Shown one piece after another: positions 1 through 5,749 of a stretch of 6,802 bases of DNA. The position numbers and the translations under genes are program-made. Within the stretch, counting starts at the first letter, position 1. The number at the start of each line of letters is the position of its first letter. Location: assembly GCA_020696915.1 (NCBI GenBank), contig JAJFMR010000172.1, positions 1 to 6,802 of the forward strand, read 5' to 3'. Source of the DNA: Rhizobiaceae bacterium. GTDB lineage: Bacteria > Pseudomonadota > Alphaproteobacteria > Rhizobiales > Rhizobiaceae. Under the pieces are notes generated by a model. It was not told the origin of the DNA. It saw nothing but the letters and a program-made list of their open reading frames with translations, and ran no database searches.

Positions 1-638
1 TCCCGGGGAGCTCGGCATGACGCCGCGGGCGAGTGCCAGCAGATATTTGTTGTATTCGGTGAAGAGGACCCGCAGCGCATCCGGATTGGACATCCAGCCG
101 CCGCCGTCGAGGCTGGTGTTGACCACCGGATAGGGGTCGAGTTCTTCGGCGCCGATCAGCCGCCGCATCTCCAGCAGGCTGCGCGGCATGTGGTAGTTGT
201 TGGTGACCAGGATGACGCGCCCATAGTCGTGGTCGCGAATCCATTTGGCGCTTTCCTCGGCGTTGCCGACCGTGTCGAGGGCGACGTGGTCGATGTCGAC
301 ACAGCACGAGAAAAGGTGGCGGTCGCCGCCGGTCGCCGCCCTCAGATCGTCGACACCGGCGGCCGGATTGACGCCGCTGATCAGCAGCCGCTTGCCCTTG
401 CCGGACTGCAGAAGGCCGAGCGCGGCATCGATGCGCGACTGCCCGCCGGTCAAGACGATGATGGCGTCGGCGCCGCGCGGCTCGACCGGCGGCTTCAGCT
501 CGGTGACATGGGTTGCGAAAAGGGCAGCACTCCCAGAAGGACGGCTCTCATTCCCGCCGCAGTGCCCGGCCCAAGGCGTCCGGCGGCGTCGCCAGCCGCC
601 GATCCAGCCGGCGCTTCCGCAGACTCGGGTCCGTTCAT
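1..638 (-). CDS. YdcF/SanA/ElyC family (DUF218) membrane-anchored protein, 3' end outside window, apparent frameshift near 519-528
   Basis: The reading frame from about 522 down to 1 encodes a clear DUF218 domain. It begins after FATHVTELKPP with ADAIIVLTGG, followed by RIDAALGLL, KRLLISGVNP, LFSCCVDIDH, DTVGNAEES and VILVTNNYHMPRS, the family's conserved blocks. DUF218 proteins are inner-membrane proteins tied to envelope integrity; their biochemical role is poorly known. The expected short cytoplasmic N-terminus and membrane anchor lie in a different frame: ATG at 638 (or 728, overlapping the ftsX stop, with GAGGT 8 bases upstream) leads through MRAVLLGVL and then stops at 495-497. The two frames join sensibly between 528 and 519 if one base is missing (GVL then LFATH). 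The intact domain frame has only a GTG at 654 as start, which would give an arginine- and tryptophan-rich N-terminus with no anchor. It follows ftsX directly, so it is probably the last or a late gene of the ftsEX transcript. The family call is firm; the start and intactness are not. Confidence 0.82.
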
Positions 639-714
639 GGCGGGTCTCATACACCCAAATTGCGGCATTCTCTTGATGGAAAGCAAGGGGGCGCCGACCG
701 GCCCATTCCCGCCA

Positions 715-1695
715 TCAGCCCGGGTCATGGTGCCGGACCTCGATGTCGGCCAGCCAGGCCACGACGGTGAGATGCGAGGTCGCCGCGGTCAGCGCCCCGA
801 TCACCAGGACGATCAGCGCCACGCCTGCGTAGCCGCTGGCGCCGATCGAAAAATTCCCGAACAGGGCGGTCGCCTGGTCGGCCTCGGGCGTGGCGAGGTT
901 CTCGGCCGACCAGATGGCGAAGCCGATGAAGACGACGATCGCCGCGAGCCCGCCGGCCGCCGCTCCCTTCATGCCGGTGTAAAGAAAATGACGGCGGAAC
1001 TCGGCGGCGATGTAGCCGGCCTCGGCGCCCACGAAATGCAGCACCTCGATGATGTGGCCGTTGCCGGACATGGCGCCGCGCGTCGCAAAGACCACCGACA
1101 GCACGGTGGCCGCCAGCATGAGGGCCAGGACCGCGATGCCGATGGTGACCGTCGTCCGGGCCATGGTCACCAGCCGGTCGACCCAGGTGCGATGGTCGTC
1201 GAGCGAGGCTTCCGGCGCCGCTTCGGCGACCGCGGCACGAAGCGCGGCGAAATCCGGCGGGCCGCTCTCGTCGATGGTGACGATGATCAGTCTCGGCACC
1301 GGCAGGTCGTCGATGTTCAGCCCGGTTCCCAGCCAGGGTTCCAGCAGCCGCGCCGTCGCCTCACGGCTGACGATTCTCACCTTGGTGACGCCGGGAAAAT
1401 TCGCGGCGACCGCCGCGGCACCCTCCAGTGCCGCCTCCATGTCCAATCCGTCGGCCGGCCTGATCTGGATCGTCGCCTCCCGGGAGATCTGGTTCTCCCA
1501 TATCGACGCCGTGTCGCGCACCAGGGTGACGGCGCCGAGCGTCAGGCAGGACAGGAACGTCATGATGGCGATCACCAGCACCAGGGCGCTCCCGGCGACG
1601 TTCTGGGGCGGCACGATCGGCGGGGCGCGGCGCCGGGCCCGGGCCGGGGACGCGGCCGAACGCACGTCGCGGCCGTCCGCTTCGACGTCAGTCAT
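715..1695 (-). CDS. ftsX: Cell division protein FtsX, ABC transporter-like permease
   Basis: FtsX is the inner-membrane partner of the FtsE ATPase. The complex sits at the division septum and relays ATP hydrolysis to periplasmic peptidoglycan hydrolases or their activators. The 326-residue protein has the FtsX layout: a basic cytoplasmic N-terminus (1-35), TM1 at about 37-59, a periplasmic domain of about 120 residues (60-180), then TM2 (about 182-204), TM3 (about 244-264) and TM4 (about 288-310). The stretch HIIEVLHFVGAEAGYI (214-229), before TM3, resembles the cytoplasmic coupling segment of FtsX permeases. I chose the ATG at 1695 because GGGAGG lies about 10 bases upstream and the start overlaps the ftsE stop by 8 bases, typical of translational coupling. 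An in-frame ATG at 1716 would add seven residues. No frame damage is seen. The family is certain from sequence plus its position after ftsE. Confidence 0.95.
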   Translation of the reverse strand: MTDVEADGRDVRSAASPARARRRAPPIVPPQNVAGSALVLVIAIMTFLSCLTLGAVTLVRDTASIWENQISREATIQIRPADGLDMEAALEGAAAVAANFPGVTKVRIVSREATARLLEPWLGTGLNIDDLPVPRLIIVTIDESGPPDFAALRAAVAEAAPEASLDDHRTWVDRLVTMARTTVTIGIAVLALMLAATVLSVVFATRGAMSGNGHIIEVLHFVGAEAGYIAAEFRRHFLYTGMKGAAAGGLAAIVVFIGFAIWSAENLATPEADQATALFGNFSIGASGYAGVALIVLVIGALTAATSHLTVVAWLADIEVRHHDPG

Positions 1696-2347
1696 AGACT
1701 TCGAGCCTCCCGCCATTCAGGATCATGCGGCGCGCATCGACCTGATCCATCAGGCCGAGGTCGTGCGTGGCGATGACCACCGCGGTGCCCAGGCGGTTGA
1801 GCTCGATGAACAGTCTGAGCAGCCGCCTGGCAAGCGGCGGATCGACGTTTCCGGTCGGCTCGTCGGCCAGCAGGATCTCGGGCTGCTCGATGAGCGCCCT
1901 GGCGATCGCCGCGCGCTGCTTCTCGCCGCCGGACAGCACCGGCGGGAGCACATGCATCCGCTCGCCGAGCCCGACCCATTTCAGGAGCTCGGTCACGTCG
2001 CCGCGATAGGCCGCTTCGTCGCGGCCGCGCACGCGCAGCGGCAGCCCCACGTTCTCGTAGGTCGTCATGTGATCGAGCAGGCGAAAATCCTGGAAGACCA
2101 CGCCGATGCGGCGCCTGAGATGCGGCAGCTCGGAACGGGTGATGCGCGCGCGATCCTTGCCGAACACGGAGATCAGGCCGCGGGTCGGCCGCAGCGACAG
2201 GAAAAGCAGCCTGAGCAGCGTCGTCTTGCCCGCCCCGGACGGGCCGCTCAGGAACTGGAACGACCGCTCGGGGATCTGGAAGGAGATGTCGCGCAGAATC
2301 TCCGGACCCATTCCGTAGCGGAGGCCGACGTTTTCGAAGCGGATCAA
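1688..2347 (-). CDS. ftsE: Cell division ATP-binding protein FtsE
   Basis: FtsE is the cytoplasmic ABC ATPase that pairs with FtsX at the division site. The 219-residue protein has all ATPase motifs in order: Walker A GPSGAGKTT (35-43), Q-loop VVFQD (Q86), signature LSGGEKQR (138-145), Walker B ILLADEPTGNVD (158-169, with E163 as catalytic base) and the switch histidine in ATHD (H195). LRDISF, DHMTTYENVGLPL and the GNVD D-loop are typical of FtsE rather than of LolD or other small ABC ATPases. The start is a TTG at 2347: no ATG or GTG lies in frame in the preceding 50 bases, homologous N-termini begin at (M/L)IRFENV, and a GAGG lies 9 bases upstream. It is the first gene of the minus-strand operon. 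A CtrA-type box lies about 60 bases upstream of the start, so cell-cycle control of this operon is a reasonable inference. Confidence 0.96.
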   Translation of the reverse strand: MIRFENVGLRYGMGPEILRDISFQIPERSFQFLSGPSGAGKTTLLRLLFLSLRPTRGLISVFGKDRARITRSELPHLRRRIGVVFQDFRLLDHMTTYENVGLPLRVRGRDEAAYRGDVTELLKWVGLGERMHVLPPVLSGGEKQRAAIARALIEQPEILLADEPTGNVDPPLARRLLRLFIELNRLGTAVVIATHDLGLMDQVDARRMILNGGRLEVYD

Positions 2348-2404
2348 GTTCTGCGACCTCGACTGCCCTGGCGCCCCGGATTTCCCGAACGACCATCGCC
2401 CCGC

Positions 2405-2455
2405 ATGGTTAACGGACGGTTAATTCCGGCGGGCACGTAAGGTGGAGTTAACCAT
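2405..2455. repeat. 9-bp inverted repeat ATGGTTAAC / GTTAACCAT flanking the divergent promoter region
   Basis: ATGGTTAAC at 2405-2413 and its exact reverse complement GTTAACCAT at 2447-2455 are separated by 33 bases. Each arm contains the palindrome GTTAAC; the left arm overlaps the first half-site of the CtrA-type box, and the right arm supplies a third, unpaired TTAAC-type half-site. The spacing suits two protein-bound sites on the same DNA face or a loop rather than an RNA hairpin. It may be an additional regulator site or simply clustered CtrA half-sites. Confidence 0.45.
2409..2423. promoter_or_regulatory. Candidate CtrA binding box (TTAA-N7-TTAA)
   Basis: The sequence reads TTAACGGACGGTTAA: two TTAA half-sites separated by exactly seven bases, which is the published CtrA consensus TTAA-N7-TTAA. 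On the minus strand it extends to TTAA-N7-TTAAC, the fuller form. It lies in the divergent region about 60 bases upstream of the ftsE start and about 75 bases upstream of the DUF3426-like gene, a suitable place to control either promoter. TTAA is rare in this GC-rich window. Binding and direction of effect (activation or repression) cannot be read from sequence. Confidence 0.6.
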
Positions 2456-2495
2456 TTGGGCCTACCCCGGACTGTACGGGTCGAGAGGACGCGCC

Positions 2496-3140
2496 GTGGA
2501 AATGACGGACCGGCAGAAGCCACACGATATTTCCGGCGAAAGCATGGCCAGCCGCCGGGAAAGCGTTGACACGGACCGGGCTGGGCGGGTCGAAGCCATC
2601 GATGTCATCGATGCCGAATACGAGACCGTTGAAGCCGATCCGGGCCGCGGTTCGCGGGAACCGGGCCTGATCGCCACCGCTTCTGTCCCTGTTTCGGGGA
2701 TGGACACGCTGCGCGCGACAAGCGCGCCGCCGCCCAGACCGCGTGAGCGCGGCGGCCCGCTGTTCTGGGCGACCGGAGTGGTGATCGCGGTCGCGGCCTT
2801 CTGGACGTCGGGCGGCCATGCGCTGGTCCGCAGCGCATCCGTTTTCAGCGAAAGCGGCACTGTCCGCGGGCTCGCCATCACCGGCGTCACGTCGCGGATC
2901 GACGCCTCGGGAGACCGGCCCGTGCTCCTCGTCGACGGCGCGGCGAAAAACGACGGCGCCGCGACCGAGGCGTTGCCGCCGCTCGACATCGCGGTGACCG
3001 GCAATGACGGCCGCATCACAAGCTACAGGCTGGGGACATCGGGCCGGGCGATCGCACCGGGCGAAAGATTCGCCTTTTCCAGCAGGCTCGACGTGCATAA
3101 GAACGGCGTCAGCACCGTCACGGTCACATTCGGACAATAG
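2496..3140 (+). CDS. Single-pass membrane protein with DUF3426-like C-terminal domain, no zinc ribbon
   Basis: Function is unknown. From the GTG at 2496 the 214-residue protein has a hydrophilic, probably cytoplasmic N-terminus (1-86), a proline/arginine-rich stretch (78-86), one membrane segment (about 88-111) and a C-terminal domain of about 100 residues with beta-type motifs: LAITGVTSRID, RPVLLVDGAAKND, PPLDIAVTGNDG, YRLGTSGRAIAPGE and FSSRLD. This matches the C-terminal DUF3426 region of rhizobial proteins that normally carry an MJ0042-type zinc ribbon at the N-terminus. Here there is no cysteine in the whole protein, so the ribbon is absent. Start choice: GAGAGGA (2483-2489) lies six bases before the GTG at 2496; an ATG two codons later (2502) is the main alternative. 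A farther GTG at 2442 falls inside the promoter repeat and is unlikely. It is divergent from ftsE and sits 14 bases before hpt, so those two are probably co-transcribed. Confidence 0.75.
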   Translation: MEMTDRQKPHDISGESMASRRESVDTDRAGRVEAIDVIDAEYETVEADPGRGSREPGLIATASVPVSGMDTLRATSAPPPRPRERGGPLFWATGVVIAVAAFWTSGGHALVRSASVFSESGTVRGLAITGVTSRIDASGDRPVLLVDGAAKNDGAATEALPPLDIAVTGNDGRITSYRLGTSGRAIAPGERFAFSSRLDVHKNGVSTVTVTFGQ

Positions 3141-3154
3141 GAAGACCGCAAAAA

Positions 3155-3715
3155 ATGCCAGTCGTCAGGGGCAAGGACATAGAGGTCCTGTTCTCCGCAT
3201 CCGCCATTGCACGCAGGAACCTGGAGCTGGCCAAGGAGATCGCGGCGCGCGACTACCACGACCTGCTGGTCGTCTCGGTGCTCAAGGGGTCGTTCATCTT
3301 CGCCGCGGACCTCATCCGCGCCATGCACGACGCCGGCCTGTCGCCCGAGGTCGAGTTCATCTTCATATCGAGCTACGGGGCAGGCACGGCGAGCGGCGAC
3401 GTGAAGGTGCTGCGCGACATCGACAACGAAGTCGGCGGCCGCGACGTGCTGCTCATCGACGACATACTGGAATCGGGCAAGACCTTGAAATTCACCCGCG
3501 AGCTGATGCTGTCGCGCGGTGCCAGGAGCGTCTCCATAGCTGTGTTGCTCGACAAGCGCATGCGTCGCCAGACGACGCTCAACGCCGACTATGTCGGCTT
3601 CGACTGTCCCGATTTCTTCGTCGTCGGCTATGGCATGGACGTGGCGCACGCCTTCCGCGAACTGCCCTTCGTCGGCCTCGTCAGGGGCGACACGCCGGGG
3701 ACAGCACGGCGCTGA
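3155..3715 (+). CDS. hpt: Hypoxanthine phosphoribosyltransferase
   Basis: This is a cytoplasmic purine-salvage enzyme that joins hypoxanthine (and often guanine) to PRPP to give IMP (GMP) and pyrophosphate. The 186 residues fit the usual bacterial length. Family marks in order are VLKGSFIF (42-49, the PPi-binding loop region), FISSYG (70-75, before the flexible loop), VLLIDDILESGKT (98-110, the PRPP-binding motif), LLDKR (131-135, with the purine-contacting lysine K134) and FFVVGYGMD (154-162, base-stacking and metal-binding segment). The residue matching the catalytic Asp of the usual DDIxDTGKT motif is Glu (E106); as I recall, rhizobial homologues share this, so I do not read it as loss of function. 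ATG 3155 has AGGAAG ten bases upstream, overlapping the stop of the preceding gene. The two genes are close enough to share a transcript. Substrate preference between hypoxanthine and guanine cannot be decided here. Confidence 0.94.
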   Translation: MPVVRGKDIEVLFSASAIARRNLELAKEIAARDYHDLLVVSVLKGSFIFAADLIRAMHDAGLSPEVEFIFISSYGAGTASGDVKVLRDIDNEVGGRDVLLIDDILESGKTLKFTRELMLSRGARSVSIAVLLDKRMRRQTTLNADYVGFDCPDFFVVGYGMDVAHAFRELPFVGLVRGDTPGTARR

Positions 3716-3820
3716 GGAGAGGGCGGGCCATCGGATACGGAGATGGGGGTGGAAGGCAGACCAAGCGCTCTGTAGCGATGGGGATGTCGCGGCGAAATCC
3801 TGCCGCAGCAGTCACATGGC
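3716..3820. other. Gene-free gap between convergent hpt and cytochrome gene, no clear terminator
   Basis: The 105 bases between the two stop codons should end transcription from both sides. The best hairpin I see is GCGGC (3789-3793) pairing with GCCGC (3802-3806) across eight bases, but it has no T-run on either strand. CGCT/AGCG around 3766-3778 is weaker still. I therefore do not call an intrinsic terminator, and termination may be Rho-dependent. Confidence 0.4.
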
Positions 3821-4327
3821 TCAGAGGCATCCTCCCTCCGCCCAACGCTCCAGCGTCTGCTTGAACGGGAGCCCGTAGGGGTGCTCGAGGCGCCGTACCA
3901 TCTTTTCGGCGCCGACATAGGTCTTGGCCTGCGTGCACAGCCGCTCCTTGGTCCATTGATGGCAGGTGCCGCAGTTCTTCTTCTCCCAGATGCCGGGGTC
4001 GAGCCCCTCGATGGGCGGAAAGATCGGCGAGCCGACGATCAGTTCCTCGATCGACTTCCCCTCAAGCGCCGGGTCGGCGATATCGAGCGGCTTGTTGAAA
4101 ATTACCGGCTCGCCGGCCGCCGGCGGCGGGGGTTCGTCGGCCGGCGAGATCTGCAGCTGGCCGGTTAGGCTAGGGGCTGGTGCCGTGGCCTGCGCGAGAA
4201 GCAAGCCGCCTCGCGCGTGGAGCGCCTGGTAAACCGGCTCGATATCCGCCTCGTCTGCCGGTGCGCCGGCTGCCAGGAGGACAAGGGCAAGTCCGGCGAA
4301 GGAAGCTGCAAGTAAAGACCTGCTCAC
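3821..4327 (-). CDS. Small exported mono-heme c-type cytochrome-like protein
   Basis: The exact function is not recognised. The 168-residue protein begins with a signal peptide (1 to about 24; hydrophobic core LLAASFAGLALVLLAAG), followed by a low-complexity Pro/Ala-rich region (47-72). A conserved-looking C-terminal part follows: IFNKPLDIADPALEGKS, VGSPIFPPIEGLDPGIW, then CGTCH at 119-123, the CXXCH site for covalent heme c attachment with H123 as proximal ligand. M143 is a possible distal ligand. Two more cysteines (C131, C167) could form a disulfide in the periplasm. The C-terminus FKQTLERWAEGGCL is distinctive. The start is a GTG at 4327 with GAGAGA about six bases upstream; no better start gives a signal peptide. 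It lies 58 bases downstream of the YceI-OmpA gene on the same strand, so co-expression is likely. The electron-transfer partner is unknown, and a heme-binding structural or sensing role is also possible. Confidence 0.78.
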   Translation of the reverse strand: MSRSLLAASFAGLALVLLAAGAPADEADIEPVYQALHARGGLLLAQATAPAPSLTGQLQISPADEPPPPAAGEPVIFNKPLDIADPALEGKSIEELIVGSPIFPPIEGLDPGIWEKKNCGTCHQWTKERLCTQAKTYVGAEKMVRRLEHPYGLPFKQTLERWAEGGCL

Positions 4328-4385
4328 CGGTCTCTCTCGTCAGTCGTCGGACGGCAGGGCGAAGCGCGGCGCCGGATAGCTCCCG

Positions 4386-5462
4386 TCATCCGCCGCTCGC
4401 ACGAAATTCGATGCGCCGGTTACGGCTCTTGTTCTCGCGCGTGTCGTTCGCCGCCACCGGCATTTTCTCCCCGTACCCCACGGTCCGCAGCCGGTCCTGC
4501 TCGACGCCCTTCCAGGTCAGGAACTCGGCGACCGCGCCTGCGCGCTTTTCGGAAAGCAGCTGGTTGGCGGAGTCCGAGCCGTCGGCGTCGGTGTGGCCGG
4601 CGATTTCGACGTTCAGGTCCGGGCACCGCTTGACGATGTCGATCACCGTATCCAGCAGCGGCTCGCTGTCGCTGCGCAGTTCGGCGCTGGCGGTGCGGAA
4701 GTAGATGGCCGGGGTGCTCGACAGTGTGTCGAAGCGGGTCACGCATTCGTCGCGGGTCAGATTGCCGCTGCTTTCGAGCGCTGCCGTCTCGGGTTTCGCC
4801 ACCGCGGCAACCACGCCGCCGGGATCGCCGGCGGCCCTGTCGAACACGAAGTCGAAGGAAACGGAGGTGCTCGGCGTGATGGTGATGTTGCCGACTGCCT
4901 GCTCGAGCTTGCCGATGTTCTCGGCAAGGCCGAAATCCGCAACGGCGATGATGATCGGCGCGGCCGAGGCGACCGACACGGTATCGTCGTCGATCAGCGT
5001 CACCACCACCGGCGACCTCATCTGCTTCGCGACGCCATGCAAGTCGAGCGTGTAGTCGACGTCGACGCGCAGCCGCCGCTCTTCGGCAAGCGCGCCGAGC
5101 GCGGCTGGATCGATTTTGGCCGATATCGTGGCCACCGGATATTTGTAGGTCTCGAAGAACAGGAAGCGCATGCGCACGTTGCGCAGGTCGACGCCGGTAT
5201 CGACGGATTCGAGCACCACATCGATCTTTGCCTGGCCGTCCTTGCCGATGCTGCCGTCCAGCGTGGCGAACTTGCTGGTTTCGACGATCGTTCCCTTTTT
5301 CACCGACTGGAAGGTCAGGCTGCTCGACCCGAGGTCCAGGCGCCATGGTTCCTCGAAGCCCGCCTGCTGGGCGGCGGCCGGTGCCGCGGCAACGAGGCCA
5401 AGGGCGACGAACAGCACCGCGGCGGGCCTGCAAAGTTCACGAAAGCCGAATCGGTCGTTCAT
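4386..5462 (-). CDS. Exported YceI-like / OmpA-like two-domain protein
   Basis: The 358-residue protein starts at ATG 5462, with AAGGA eight bases upstream. The frame stays open upstream to 5786, but that extension is arginine-rich and would bury the signal peptide. Residues 1-31 form a signal peptide (hydrophobic AAVLFVALGLVAAAPAAA). Residues about 38-205 resemble YceI: WRLDLGSSSLTFQSVKKGT, VVLESVDTG, YKYPVATISAKI, VDYTLDLHGVAKQMR and IIIAVADFGL, the lipocalin-like fold that binds isoprenoid or other amphiphilic ligands. Residues about 240-358 are an OmpA C-terminal peptidoglycan-binding domain: IYFRTASAEL, VEIAGHTDADG (285-295, with the Asp of the TD motif), LSEKRAGAVAEFL, TVGYGE and NKSRNRRIEF (Arg pair 349-350) for binding meso-diaminopimelate. 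C240 and C280 may pair. The likely role is a periplasmic ligand-binding protein tethered to the cell wall. The OmpA part is certain; the YceI call is strong but from motif reading only. Confidence 0.88.
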   Translation of the reverse strand: MNDRFGFRELCRPAAVLFVALGLVAAAPAAAQQAGFEEPWRLDLGSSSLTFQSVKKGTIVETSKFATLDGSIGKDGQAKIDVVLESVDTGVDLRNVRMRFLFFETYKYPVATISAKIDPAALGALAEERRLRVDVDYTLDLHGVAKQMRSPVVVTLIDDDTVSVASAAPIIIAVADFGLAENIGKLEQAVGNITITPSTSVSFDFVFDRAAGDPGGVVAAVAKPETAALESSGNLTRDECVTRFDTLSSTPAIYFRTASAELRSDSEPLLDTVIDIVKRCPDLNVEIAGHTDADGSDSANQLLSEKRAGAVAEFLTWKGVEQDRLRTVGYGEKMPVAANDTRENKSRNRRIEFRASGG

Positions 5463-5749
5463 GACGGGTGTCCTTTTCAAGGCGAAAGCGCGGCAGGCCG
5501 GCGGAAAGTCACGCCAAGGCATGCTACGGCAGGCAGGGAATTTTTCAAGCCGGAAGGCTGTTGCGGCGACCGACCGCCGGCCGGGCAGGTGGATGGGGCA
5601 GGAGCGCTCCGGGGTGCAGCTGCTTCCACCTCGGCGCCCTTTTGCCAGGCGGCGGCTGCCGGGTCGCCGCCGCCGTCCGCAGCGGATTGGAACCAGCCGG
5701 AGGCGGCTGCCGTTCATCGTCGAGAGTTGCCGGTCGGGAAAGGCGCCGC
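5463..5749. other. Divergent intergenic region between the YceI-OmpA and YihY genes
   Basis: This 287-base region should hold both divergent promoters. It is very GC-rich. I see the ribosome binding sites next to each gene, a 10-bp palindrome GGAGCGCTCC (5601-5610), a repeated GGCGGCTGCCG (5651-5661 and 5702-5712) and a possible GGCGGC/GCCGCC stem (5651-5671). None matches a known operator, and no CtrA box or convincing -35/-10 pair is visible. The open frames that cross it look like antisense shadows or a spurious N-terminal extension of the OmpA gene. Confidence 0.4.

Noticed and set aside
190..1776. Long plus-strand open frame of 528 codons antisense to ydcF and ftsX
   Set aside because: It is rich in Arg, Gly, Asp and His, as expected from antisense frames of GC-rich genes, lies opposite two recognisable genes and contains no family motifs.
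1049..2440. Plus-strand open frame of 463 codons antisense to ftsX and ftsE
   Set aside because: It is a shadow of two certain genes on the opposite strand, with no domain or signal recognised.
2442..2495. Upstream GTG start (2442) for the DUF3426-like protein
   Set aside because: It lies inside the right arm of the promoter inverted repeat, and the extra residues look like translated intergenic DNA; the GAGAGGA site favours 2496 or 2502.
3789..3806. Hairpin GCGGC/GCCGC as terminator between hpt and the cytochrome gene
   Set aside because: The stem is only five base pairs with an eight-base loop and no T-run on either strand, so it is expected by chance at this GC content.
5651..5712. Repeated GGCGGCTGCCG and a GC-rich stem in the divergent intergenic region
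   Set aside because: There are only two 11-bp copies of low-complexity GC-rich sequence, with no operator symmetry or match to a known site.
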